From positions 1 through 24,724 of the forward strand of contig JASFOJ010000063.1 in assembly GCA_050116575.1 (NCBI GenBank): a DNA stretch of 24,724 bases, written 5' to 3'. A program made the position numbers and the translations under genes. Below, piece by piece: positions 7,957 to 18,600 of this stretch (within the stretch, counting starts at the first letter, position 1; each line of letters starts with the position of its first letter). Under the pieces are notes generated by a model. It ran no database searches. It had not been told where the DNA came from and saw only the letters and a program-made list of their open reading frames with translations. This stretch comes from JAKEGK01 sp050116575 (lineage in GTDB: Bacteria > Pseudomonadota > Gammaproteobacteria > SZUA-152).

Positions 7957-9321
7957 ATGAGTACTGCAGTAGCACACGACCAAGAAGATATTTATCTGCA
8001 GATGGACAGATGTTATCTCCGCATTGGCGAGTACCAGGCGGAGATAAAGCGCTTTGAAGCCGAGCTGGAAGGAATCGAGGCGGAACTCGATAGCATATCT
8101 GATGAACGGCAGCAGTATGAAGTGCTATCCGGTGTTTGTGAGAACCTGGAAAAGCTCGATGAGATAGGCGGTAACGCCCTATTCTGGTCGGGGCTGGTGG
8201 ACGACAACCAGGTCGACGACCAGCTCAAACGGATTCGTGATCAGGTTGCGTTTTTTGAGCGGCGCATCAGAAAAGTCACCGATCGGCGCGATGCCACGCT
8301 CAACGAAATAAAAAATAGAAAACAGGAAATCGCATACCTGGAAGACGAAATTGACTTCCTGAAAGAGCGTGAAGAAGAAGCCAAGCATGAATACATTGTA
8401 GAGCGTGAAATTAAGCCGGTCCCTTATCGCGTGGTGGTTATGCCATGGACGAAGAAGGGCAAGGACGAAAAGCGTTTTCGCAAGATTCTGTTGCTGGCAT
8501 TACTGCTCAGTATATTGCTGGGTCTGCTCATTCCCATGTACGACGTACCCATTCCCGATCGTACCCAGGTCCAGGAAATACCTGAACGGCTTGCCAAGTT
8601 GATCAAGAAGCAAAAACCCAAACCCAGGCCAAAGCCCAAACAAAAGAAAAAGCCTGATGAGCAGAAAAAGAAGGACCAAAAGAAAAAGCCCACCAAGGAA
8701 GAGCGCAAAAAAGCTCAGGAAAAGGTTAAGAGTAAAGGCGTTTTAGCATTCAAAAACAATTTTGCCGATCTGCTGGATGATGCCTCCCTGGACAAGCTGG
8801 GTGCCAACGCCAACTTGAGTAACGCGGGTTCCACCGCCAAGCATACCCGGCGTTCGATTATAACCTCGCAGGCGAAAAGCAGCAGTGGCGGTATAAACAG
8901 TTCTTCGCTCAGTCGAAATGTGGCGGGAACCGGTGACCAGATAGAAGCCGTGGCGTTCTCGCGGGTCCAAAGCGATATTGGGACCGCGGTTGCGGATGAC
9001 CGGCCGCTCAGTGACACGCCCGGCCCTTCACGTACCGACGAGGAAATCCAGATCGTCTTTGATAAATACAAAGCGGCGCTTTATCGCATTTACAACCGCG
9101 AATTGCGGCGCAATCCCACCTTGCAGGGCAAGGTCGTGTTGCGCATCACCATCGAACCCGACGGCAGCGTCTCACTGGCCAAGGTCGACTCTACTGACAT
9201 GGAAGCCAGGAGAATGCTGGCCAAGATTGTCGCCCGTGTTAAACGGTTTAATTTTGGCGCCAAAGAAGGTGTGCCTCAGGTAACGATTTTATATCCAATT
9301 GACTTCCTGCCGGCGTCTTAA
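7957..9321 (+). CDS. TonB/AgmX-like energy-transducing protein with cytoplasmic coiled coil
   Basis: This is a 454-residue protein from ATG 7957, preceded by GAAGTGGG with a six-base gap; a TTG at 7951 is in frame but sits directly on that sequence, so I reject it. Residues 1-150 form a cytoplasmic coiled coil (Glu/Lys heptads, e.g. QAEIKRFEAELEGIEAELD). A basic patch at 165-176 precedes one membrane span (ILLLALLLSILLGLLIP, 177-193). A Lys/Pro-rich stalk (about 217-258) and a Ser/Asn-rich linker follow. The C-terminal domain (361-454) has the TonB/AgmX-PglI pattern: LYRIYNRELRRNPTLQGKVV, then ITIEPDGSVSLAKV and a final RVKRFNFG. Known family role: transmit channel movement to outer-membrane partners. 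Unlike classical TonB, which has only a short cytoplasmic end, this one has a large cytoplasmic region, as AgmX/GltJ does. The long stalk suits reaching across the periplasm. Confidence 0.9.
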   Translation: MSTAVAHDQEDIYLQMDRCYLRIGEYQAEIKRFEAELEGIEAELDSISDERQQYEVLSGVCENLEKLDEIGGNALFWSGLVDDNQVDDQLKRIRDQVAFFERRIRKVTDRRDATLNEIKNRKQEIAYLEDEIDFLKEREEEAKHEYIVEREIKPVPYRVVVMPWTKKGKDEKRFRKILLLALLLSILLGLLIPMYDVPIPDRTQVQEIPERLAKLIKKQKPKPRPKPKQKKKPDEQKKKDQKKKPTKEERKKAQEKVKSKGVLAFKNNFADLLDDASLDKLGANANLSNAGSTAKHTRRSIITSQAKSSSGGINSSSLSRNVAGTGDQIEAVAFSRVQSDIGTAVADDRPLSDTPGPSRTDEEIQIVFDKYKAALYRIYNRELRRNPTLQGKVVLRITIEPDGSVSLAKVDSTDMEARRMLAKIVARVKRFNFGAKEGVPQVTILYPIDFLPAS

Positions 9322-9663
9322 GCGCTGTTGGATTAGATTGCATGGCAGCAAAACTATGGTCGTGGCAAATAATGGATTTTATAAGCAGGAGCCAACAACA
9401 GCAGGGATTTTATTGCTATCCAGCTGGGTAGGGATTCGCTGCGCGCTAATTTTATGTGCGGGAAATATTGTTAAAGCATATCATCTGATACGAGGCCAAC
9501 AAATCACACCACTTATTGGTGCGACTATCCATTGGCGATCAAGAGCCGGGTGTTACCCGCAGAACAGTGTTGTTGTTAGGCGCATTTTAAGCACCATTGC
9601 CGGTAATAGTGATATCCGCAAACAACCGGGGAATCTCAACAGTCATTTAAACAGGAGCAGTGC
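9322..9663 (+). other. 342-bp non-coding leader before the giant gene
   Basis: This stretch separates the motor block from the giant gene. A + strand frame through it (9299-9679) overlaps both neighbours, has atypical composition and no Shine-Dalgarno; I take it as chance. Short inverted repeats are visible: CGGGT-GTT-ACCCG (9547-9559) and an imperfect CACCATT/AATAGTG pair (9592-9611). Neither is followed by a T-run. I looked for the conserved elements of a c-di-GMP riboswitch, plausible before an adhesin gene, and do not see them. No promoter with good -35/-10 spacing stands out. The length alone suggests the giant gene has its own promoter or a regulated 5' leader. Confidence 0.4.
9653..9657 (+). 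promoter_or_regulatory. Ribosome binding site deciding the GTG start of the giant gene
   Basis: AGGAG lies six bases before GTG 9664. The frame upstream is closed by TAA-TAG-TGA at 9604-9612. Other in-frame candidates (ATG 9679, GTG 9763) lack such a site, although GTG 9763 would yield a more ordinary 21-residue signal peptide. Confidence 0.65.
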
Positions 9664-12600
9664 GTGGCCAATGGGTTGATGAGTCTATCGTCAGCCGTGT
9701 GGACACGCCTGGCGACGTTGTTTTCTTGGGGTCGGTCTGGCGCACGGACTGGTGGCGGCCGGGTGGCTGCTGTCCGGTTTTTATCATTTGCTTTCCTGTT
9801 AAGCATGGCCTCGTCAGCGCACGCCGGCGCGTTTTGCTCGGATTCGCCGTTCTTTGGCACCATAGACGGTTTCAATGCGACCCATCTTGCCGCGCTGGAT
9901 ACCCAGATTACCATTGACACGGATTGTACGTTCAAGAACTTTCCGGCGTCCAATCCGCTGACGGTTACCCTCAACTTCCAAACCAACGATCCTTCGGTTT
10001 ATCTGATCACGTTCGACAATGTGGTGTTTACGGGCAATATGGCGTGCGCCAATATCGACCATCGGATCTGGTTTGTTAACGGTTCGGACTATGGTTCGGG
10101 TAACAGTTGTCAGGATCTTTTTATTCCGGTCGAGGCCATTAGTAAGCAGAATCCACCCGCTACTACTACGGTGGGTATCGGCGAACCGTTTACCTACACG
10201 CTGACAATTCCAGTACTGTATGACCCGGCCACTGGCACCTACCTCAATAATTTTGGTTCAGAGAACGACTTACACAGTATAACCATCAGGGACGATCTCA
10301 ATGCCACCGGTGCGGATCTCACGCTTGTCGGTACGCCCACTGTTACCTGGGTGAGCGATGGCAGTCCAGTGCCCCATACGTTTGTTTCCAACGATGGTGG
10401 CGTTCCCGGCAACCTGAAATTTGAAATCGATCCGGCTAGTAATCCGGGAGTAATTATTCCAAAAGGCGAACAGATCGAAATCGCCATCACCGTTGTCGCA
10501 GACGATACCAATACCGTGGGAACCACGTTTTTTAACACCGCCACGTGGGAGTTCGGCCGCCTTATCAATATTGACCTTGACGGCGATGGTATCGCGGAAC
10601 CAAATTTCTTTGATCCCCTGCCGGGCGAAAACGGCGTGAGCGATCCGCTGACCATTGGCGGTCCCGATCTCGTCGTTACCAAGACCAGCACCGCGACAGC
10701 GCTGAATTTGGGTGTCTCAGCGGACTTTACCATCGATGTACAAAATGTCGGTAGCAGTACGGCTTACAAAGCCACTATCCTTGACATCATGCCCGATAAT
10801 CCGCCGGCGGTCGCTCCGGACCGTGCCGGCACCTGTGACTACGATCCCACCAGCGGTTCGGGCGTTACCGTGCAGTTGTTTCAAGCCGACGGCGTTACTC
10901 CGGTTGCCGGTGCGTTGCTTGAAGGTACGGATTACTCGGTCACCTATACCGGTTCACCGCAATGCGAGCTTAGCCTCACCATGCTGAACGACAACGCTGC
11001 GATCGACCCATCCCAGCATTTAAAGATTACGTATCAAACCCAGCTCGATGCAGATACCAACGCTGACGGTGCTGCATTGACCAATGTGGCCGGCGCGACG
11101 CAATGGTTTAGCGGCGGTGACTGCAGTACTTATCCCTGCCAAACCTTTACGAGATCGCTCAGCGATGGTACGCCCGGCACCGCCGATCACGAGGACAGTT
11201 ACACCGTTACGACCGGGCTGTCAGGTTACTATTTCCAGAAAACCGTGCAGAACCTCACCAGTGGCGAGGATCCCGCCACCACGGGCGCACCGGGTGATAC
11301 CCTGCATTATCAGTTGCGGGTGTTTAACGTTGACCAGACCATTGATAATATAACGATCAGCGACACGCTGGACCCAACGCTGTTTGATACAAGCACTTTT
11401 ATTCCCGTTTCGTTTCCTGCAGGTTCCGCCGTTAGCTTTAGTTCCGCGACAGGTGTGTTAGTGCTCACCGGCAACGGCCCCCCGCTAAATCTTTCCGTGG
11501 GCAACGAGCTCATTTTTGAGTTTGAGATTAACCTGGCCTCAGGTCTCACCAACGGTACCGTGGTTCCCAACCAGGCAACGCTAAGCGCCAGCAGCGGTGC
11601 AATCACCGCCGACAGTGACGATCCGTACCTCAATGGTATTGCATCCCCTGCTGATGGTGACCCTGCCGACTCCACGGACATCACCATACAGGCCCCCGGC
11701 GCGTTGTCGAAAACCAATGGGCAGTCCACGGCCACCATCGGTGATCAATTTACTTATACCATCACCGTACCTGCTACGCCGGTTGATGTGCCACTTTACG
11801 ATGTGCGAATTCTGGATGATCTGGGTGCCTCCAATGCCGATTTGAGTTTTGTCAGCGCCAGTGTGGTATCCGGTGGCACCTGGACACTGAGTAATACCGG
11901 TGCCAGCACGTCGTTGGTTATTGAAGATACCGGTAGCGGCATCGATATTGCCGCCAACAGCCAGGCGGTGATTGAAGTCACCGTCCAGTTGGAGAATACC
12001 ACCACCAACCAGCAAGGCCTGCTGTTTAAAAATAGCGCCTCTTTTACTTACAACCGTGCTAACGGTGATAGCGCCACGCAAACGTCCACCAGCACGGTGG
12101 ACGCCAGCGATATGTCAGTGGTCGAGCCGGATATAACGGCCATCACTAAAACCGTGGATAATGCCACGCCCACGGCCGGTGATGTGGTTCGTTACTCCGT
12201 GACGTTGACAGCCGGCGGTGGTGCCGGCAATTCAGATGTATTTGATGTGACGCTCACGGACACGCTGGATATTGGCCTGGCTTACGCCGGTAATCCCACC
12301 GTTACCGTCGGTGGCGGTGTTAGTGCGGATAACACCATTAGCGCGCCAGACATCACCGGTGACGGTGTTACCACGGCCCAAACATTGGTATGGGGTGTCA
12401 TCGAAGGGGATATAGATATCGTCGCCGGTACGTCGGTGACCATCGAATACGACGTGCAGGTGCTGGACAGTGTTCTTGCCAACCAGACACTCAATAACAG
12501 TGTCGTGGCGCAATGGACCAGCGTCGATGGTTCGGGTAGTGACGAGCGCGACGGCTCGGATGGAAACGGCGGGCTCAACGATTACGTCACATCGCCGGCT

Positions 12601-15600
12601 ACGGTGACGCTAACCACACCGGACATCAACGCCACCATTAATAAAGTGCGCAGCGATGACACCTATGGCAGCGGTGATGACGATGTACGCATTGGTGACA
12701 TCGTCGAGTATACCCTGACTGTTTCGGTGCCGGAAGGTACGCTGGGTAACCTGGAATTGGTTGATACCTTGCCGCAGGGGCTGAACTTTGAAGAAGTGGT
12801 GAGCATTAACGGCGATACTACCGCCCCGTATTCAGCCGTTGCGCCATTCACCCACAGTGACATTGCGGCCGCCAGTATCGTGGAAGCGGGCGATCCGGTG
12901 CTGGGATCGACCACCGTGACCTGGACGCTTGGTGATGTGACCAATCAGCCCAACGACGGTGCCGCCGATAACTTTGTGATCGTGTATCGCGCCCGGGTCA
13001 TGGATAGCGTATTTGCGCAAACCAATTCCACCGCGCTTAATAACACCATCGACATGAGCTATGACAAGGCGTCCGGGACGGTGACAGTATCGGATACCGA
13101 TACCATTATCAATATGCTGCAACCGGATCTTGCCGTCAGCAAATCCGCGGCGCCCGCCGGTGGCGATATTCTTATCGATCCCAACGAGCTTATTAACTAC
13201 ACCGTCGATATTACCAACAACGGCGCGGCGCCGGCCTATGATACCGTGCTGCACGATGTGATTCCCGTGGGCCTGCGCAACGGCGTGGCCACCGTGACCA
13301 TGGTGAGTACCGAACTGGTGGTTGCCGGTACACCCTTAACTAATCCAACGCCGGTATATAATGCAGGCACCGGCGTGGTGACCTGGGACCTGGATACGGG
13401 CACCGCGGACACTTATACCATTCCGGCTGGCGATACCTTGCGTATCGTATATCAGGTACAGGCGGACGCCGGTATCGTTGACGGTTTGATTCTGACCAAC
13501 GCCGCACAGGTCACAAATTATTATTCCTTTGATAACGATGCTGTGCCGACGGCCGGCACCGTGAGCGGTACCCGGCAAGTCTACGGCCCCTCCAATACGG
13601 CGACCACCACTTTATATACCGGCGCGCCGCCCACCAAGGCGTTGGTTTCACCGCCAGCGGGCAGCGCCGAAGCAACCATCGGCGAGGAAATCGTTTACCA
13701 GATCGAGGTACCGGGCACGGTCAGCAGCAGCACGTTGTATGACGTGCAGATTACCGATGCTCTGGATGCCAACCTCGAGTTTGTCAGCGCCAACATTAGC
13801 GGTGGCGGTATTGGTGTTACCGAAACCAGTACCGCTACCCAGATGAATGTCGCGGTTGACGAGATACCCGCCGGGCAGCAGGTGACGATCGAGTTGCACA
13901 CGCGGATGCGCAATGTGCTTACCGCCCAGCAAGGCGTGGATATTGACAACACGGTCTCCTACACCTATGCCTTTACCGACGGCGGTACCACACAATCCGC
14001 GCTCAGCAGTACCGATAGTGTGACGGTCAATATCGTCGAGCCGAACATCGGTACCATCACCAAGACCGCCGACAATCTTACGCCCACCGCCGGTGACATC
14101 GTGCGCTATACAGTGGCGCTAACGGCCACCGGTGGTACCGATTTGTCCGATGTATTTGACGTCACCCTCACTGACAACCTGGACCTGGGATTGGCTTACG
14201 AGGGTAACCCCACCGTCAGCGTTGGCGCCGGCGTCAGTGCCGACAATACCATCAGCGCGCCGGTGATAACCGGCGACGGTACTACCACGGCGCAAACCCT
14301 GGTGTGGAGCCTGGCCAACGGCAACGCCGATATCGACATTGCCGAGGGATCAGTGATTACTGTTGCCTATGATGTTCGGGTGCTTAATGGCGTGCTGGCC
14401 AACCAGCCGTTGAGTAACAGTGTGGTTGCTGAGTGGACTGGTATCGACGGCGCAGACGCCAATGAGCGCACCGGTGCCGACGGCATCGGTGGTCTCAACG
14501 ACTATATTACCGCGCCGGCCACGGAAACGTTAAATACGCCTAACCTCAATGCGACTATCAACAAAATTCGCAGTGATGATACTTATGGTTCCGCTGACAA
14601 TGACGTGCGCATCGGTGATATCGTGGAGTATACCGTAACCCTGTCGGTGCCGGAGGGTACGCTGGGGAATGTGCAAGTGGTGGATACCCTGCCGCAAGGA
14701 TTGGGCTTTGAAGGCGTTGTAAGTGTCAATGGTGATGCCACGGCGCCCTATGCTGCCGTGGCGCCGTTTAGCCACACGGATATTGCTGCTGCCAGTATCG
14801 TCACGGCGGGGGACCCTGCGACCGGACCGTCCACGGTAACCTGGAATATCGGCGATTTGACCAATCAGCCCAATGATGGCACGGCTGATAACTTTGTTGT
14901 TGTTTACCGGGCGCGGGTTCTAGACAACGTATTAACGCAAACCAATTCCACGTCCCTGAACAATACCATAACCGTAAGCTATGACACGGCCACGGGCACG
15001 GTTACCAATTCGGACGTCGACACCGTTGTGACTGTATTGCAGCCGAACCTGTCGGTGAGCAAGACCGCGGCCGCGGCCGGTGGCGATACTGTAATTGTTG
15101 CCAATGAACTGGTGACTTATACCGTGGATGTGGTCAACAGCGGTACGGCGCCGGCTTATGACCTGGTACTACAGGATGTCATTCCCGAAGGCATGCGCAA
15201 CGGTACGGCGACACTGACGATGGTTAGCACCGAACTGCTGGTGGCAGGGCCGCTAGCCAATCCAACGCCAACGTATAATGCCGCTACCGGGCTGGTAACC
15301 TGGAACCTGGATACGGGCACCGCGGATACTTATACCATACCGGCGGGTGACACTTTACGATTGGTATACCAGGTACAGGCCGATGCCGACCTGGGCGCCG
15401 GACTGACTCTCACCAACGCCGCAACCGGAACTAACTATTATTCCTTTGATAACGATGCGGCGCCCGTGTTGGGCGGAGTCACCGGCGTGCGGGAAATCTA
15501 TGGCCCCACGAATACGGCGACCACCACGCTGACCTCGCCAGCGGTGGGCGCACTGGACAAGGCAAATCCGGCGGATACGACTGTGTCCATTGGTGACACG

Positions 15601-18600
15601 TTTACTTATCGTATTACCGTCCCGGCGACGCCGGTGCCTGTCACACTACATGATGTTCGTATCCTGGACGACCTGAGTGCTTCCGCTGCCGATCTGAGTT
15701 ATGTCAGCGTTACCAAGGTGTTTGGTGCATTACCGTGGACCCCGGAAAATACCGGCACCGCCACTAACCTGGTGATCGAAGACGTAACCGACGGTATCGA
15801 CATTCCGGCGAACGACCAGGTGATTATCGACATTACCGTGCAGGTGGACAATACCGGAACCAATGTCAGTGGTCTGAAATTTAAAAATACCGCCACTTAT
15901 ACCTATAACCAGTTTGCCAACGACGCAACGTCGCAACAAAACGGCCTACCGGATACCACGGCGGACATGACCATCGTTGAGCCTGACCAATTGATCATGG
16001 ATAAGTCCGGCCCTGCAACCATGCGGCTGGGCCTGCCGGCGACGTTTACCCTCGACGTAACCAATGCAGGTGACGGGCCGGCCTATGACCTGACGATTAC
16101 CGACCAACTGCCCAATCCTGACCCGGGAGGCATGTGTGATGTGCCACCCAATAACATCACGGCGCAAATCTATAACGGCGCCACACCGGTCGGTGCGGCA
16201 TTAGTGGAAAACACCGATTTCACGGCGAACTTTACGGGCGCACCGGCCTGCACATTGACGTTGACCATGATGACACCTGCGGCGGCGATTCCCGCCACCT
16301 ATCATCTCGTGGTGACGTACGAAGCCAGCCTGGATCTCGATTCACCGAATAACGATACATTAATTAATTATTCATGGGCGACACAATGGTACAGCGGCGA
16401 TACCGCCGGTGCCGGTGCCACGGGTGCCATCAGGACCTATACTGGCACCCTGGATGCGACGGACCCCGGTACCGTGGGCACCGCGGATGACGAGGATGCG
16501 CACCAGGTTATTACCGAGTCGCCGACGATCCGGTTTCAGAAATACGTGACCAACGCGACCACCGGCCAGGATCCCGGTACCGATGCTTCGCCGGGGGATG
16601 TTCTGCATTACCGTATCGTGGCCACAAACGTCAGTCCTATCAATGTGCCGAACTTTTCTGTTACCGATGAAGTGGACGCGCTCAACAACCCGGCCTTGTT
16701 TGTGCCGGGAACGATGACCAATATCATTGTTCCGGTGGGTGCCGATATCTCCAACACTGATCCCAATGGCGGGGCCAATGGCACCGGCATACTGGATGTG
16801 CGCAATCTGAGTATGGATCCCCAGGGAGGGGCTAATGACTCAGTGACTATTGAGTTTGATATTACACTGGCATCGGTGATTGACAGCGGTAAGCTGGCGC
16901 TGAACCAGGCCAATTTGCAAATCTATAATTTAACGCCGCAACCCAGTGATGATCCCAATGTGAACGGCGCGGACAATCCCAGTGTGCTGGGTGATGAGGA
17001 TCCCACGCAGACGTTGATTGATTCATCGCCGCAATTCCAGGTTTATAAAACGTCCGACGATATCACCGGTTCGGCGACGGAACTGCTGCCCGGCGATACC
17101 CTGCGTTATACCATCACGGTGAAAAACATCGGCGACGAAAACGCGGTTAACGCCAAACTGCAGGATGTCATTCCAGGCAACACCACGTACGTTGCCGGAA
17201 CCACCACCCTGAACGGCGTCGCCGTTGCCGATCCATCGGCGGGTGTGTCCGCCGTTGAAAGTGGCATGTTGATTAACGCGCCGGAAAATACCACCGCCGG
17301 TTATATGCGCGCCGATGCCAGCGCCACCACGGATAATGTGGCGACCATTACCTTTGATGTCATGATTAACGCCAATGTTATCGACGGGACGGTCATCTCC
17401 AACCAGGGTTTTGTGTACGGCGATGGTGCCGGTAACAGCGGTGCCACCGGACAACAGCCCTCCGATGATCCGGATACCGCCATTGCGGACGACCCGACAC
17501 TGGACTACGTGGGTAGTGTGCCGGTGGTGGATGCCATGAAGACGGTTGCCCTGCAGGATGATAATAACTCCAACGGTAACGTGGACCCTGGTGATACATT
17601 ACGCTACACCATTGTCGTAACCAACTTTGGGGCAAAGGATGCTACCGGCGTGACGTTAACGGATGCGATTCCGGCGGATACCACGTATGTTGATGATTCA
17701 GTTTATCTGAACGGGCTGCCCGTGGGCCAGCCGGACAATGGCGTGTCGCCGTTGATCGCCGGTATCCCCATCAGTTCTGCTGACCTGACGCCGCCGTTGC
17801 CGGCCGTGGGTTACCTGTCACCGGGGCAGTCAGCTACCATTACCTTCGACGTTATGGTCAATGCGACGACGGCACCCGGCACGGTTATCAGTAACCAGGG
17901 TTACGTGGATACCAACGAGTTGACCAATGGCGCCGAACCCACCGACGCCGATGGCCTGGATTCCAACGGTGATCAACCCACTACTATTGTGGTCGGTAAC
18001 GCGCAGTTGTTGTCGATCACCAAGGAAGTTTCCGTGGTTGGCGGTGGGCCCGCGCTGGCCGGGGGTCAGCTTGACTATATCGTCCGTGTCACCAACTCGG
18101 GCACGGTACCGGCCTACGACGTGGAAATCAATGACGATATTGATACCACCAAGATGACTTATATTCCCGGTACCGGCACGCTCAACGGTGCGAACGACGG
18201 TGTGGTGTATCTGGATCCCACATTTACCGTGGACTATGCAGCCACTTACGGCTTGTTACAGCCCGGTGAGGTGGCGGAGTTCCGCTTCCGGGTGTTGCTG
18301 GATTCGTCGCTGGCCATCGGGACGATTGTCAGCAACACCGCGCAAGTGCACTGGAACGCCATGACACAAAATGCCAGCGCCAGTGCCGATATACAAATTG
18401 GTGCCATGCCCGGTGTGGCGGTGTTATACGGCCGGGTGTGGCATGACAGTGATTTTAGTAACGATGACCCGGCTTTTGACAGCGGTGATCTCGCCAATGC
18501 TGAACGTAGTCTGGAAAACTGGAACGTAGAACTGTATTTCAGGGGCAGCCGGCTGACCACGGCAACCACCGATGCCAGCGGCGAATACCAGATCACCGGC

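Larger units (their letters stand above)
10663..18411 (+). other. DUF11 / isopeptide-D2-like repeat array of the giant protein
   Basis: About 2580 residues made of Ig-like modules of roughly 135-185 residues. Each starts with a K-[ST] strand (VTKTSTA, LSKTNGQ, ITKTVDN, VSKSAAP), continues with G[DE]x[VL]xYT[IV]x[VL]xN and Y[DN][VL]x[IL]xD, and ends with a [NT]xAxxxx strand: the pattern of DUF11 / TIGR01451-type and fimbrial D2 domains. By similarity I label the modules E (10663), F (11218), A (11701), B (12121), C (12616), D (13114), A' (13630), B' (14035), C' (14536), D' (15034), A'' (15541), E' (15976), F' (16516), two G modules (about 17035, 17521) and H (18001). Boundaries are approximate. 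Such arrays usually form long rods; whether isopeptide bonds form cannot be judged without a structure. Confidence 0.85.

Noticed and set aside
6234..9321. Assignment as a Tol-Pal or classical TonB-ExbB-ExbD locus
   Set aside because: There are two ExbD genes, TPR lipoproteins, no TolB/Pal/TonB-dependent receptor, and a TonB-like protein with a large cytoplasmic region. An Agl-Glt-type set fits better.
9322..9663. Possible c-di-GMP (GEMM) riboswitch before an adhesin-like gene
   Set aside because: I could not find the conserved core elements of that riboswitch; the hairpins present are short and unrelated.
9299..9679. 126-codon + strand frame bridging the TonB-like gene and the giant gene
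   Set aside because: It overlaps the end of one gene and the start of the next, has no Shine-Dalgarno, and its composition is unlike the neighbours. A real small gene from ATG 9356 is possible but unsupported.
12121..15975. Assembly artefact as the cause of the 1.9-kb tandem repeat
   Set aside because: The two copies differ at many silent and some coding positions and in length (638 against 647 codons), so they are genuine diverged copies.
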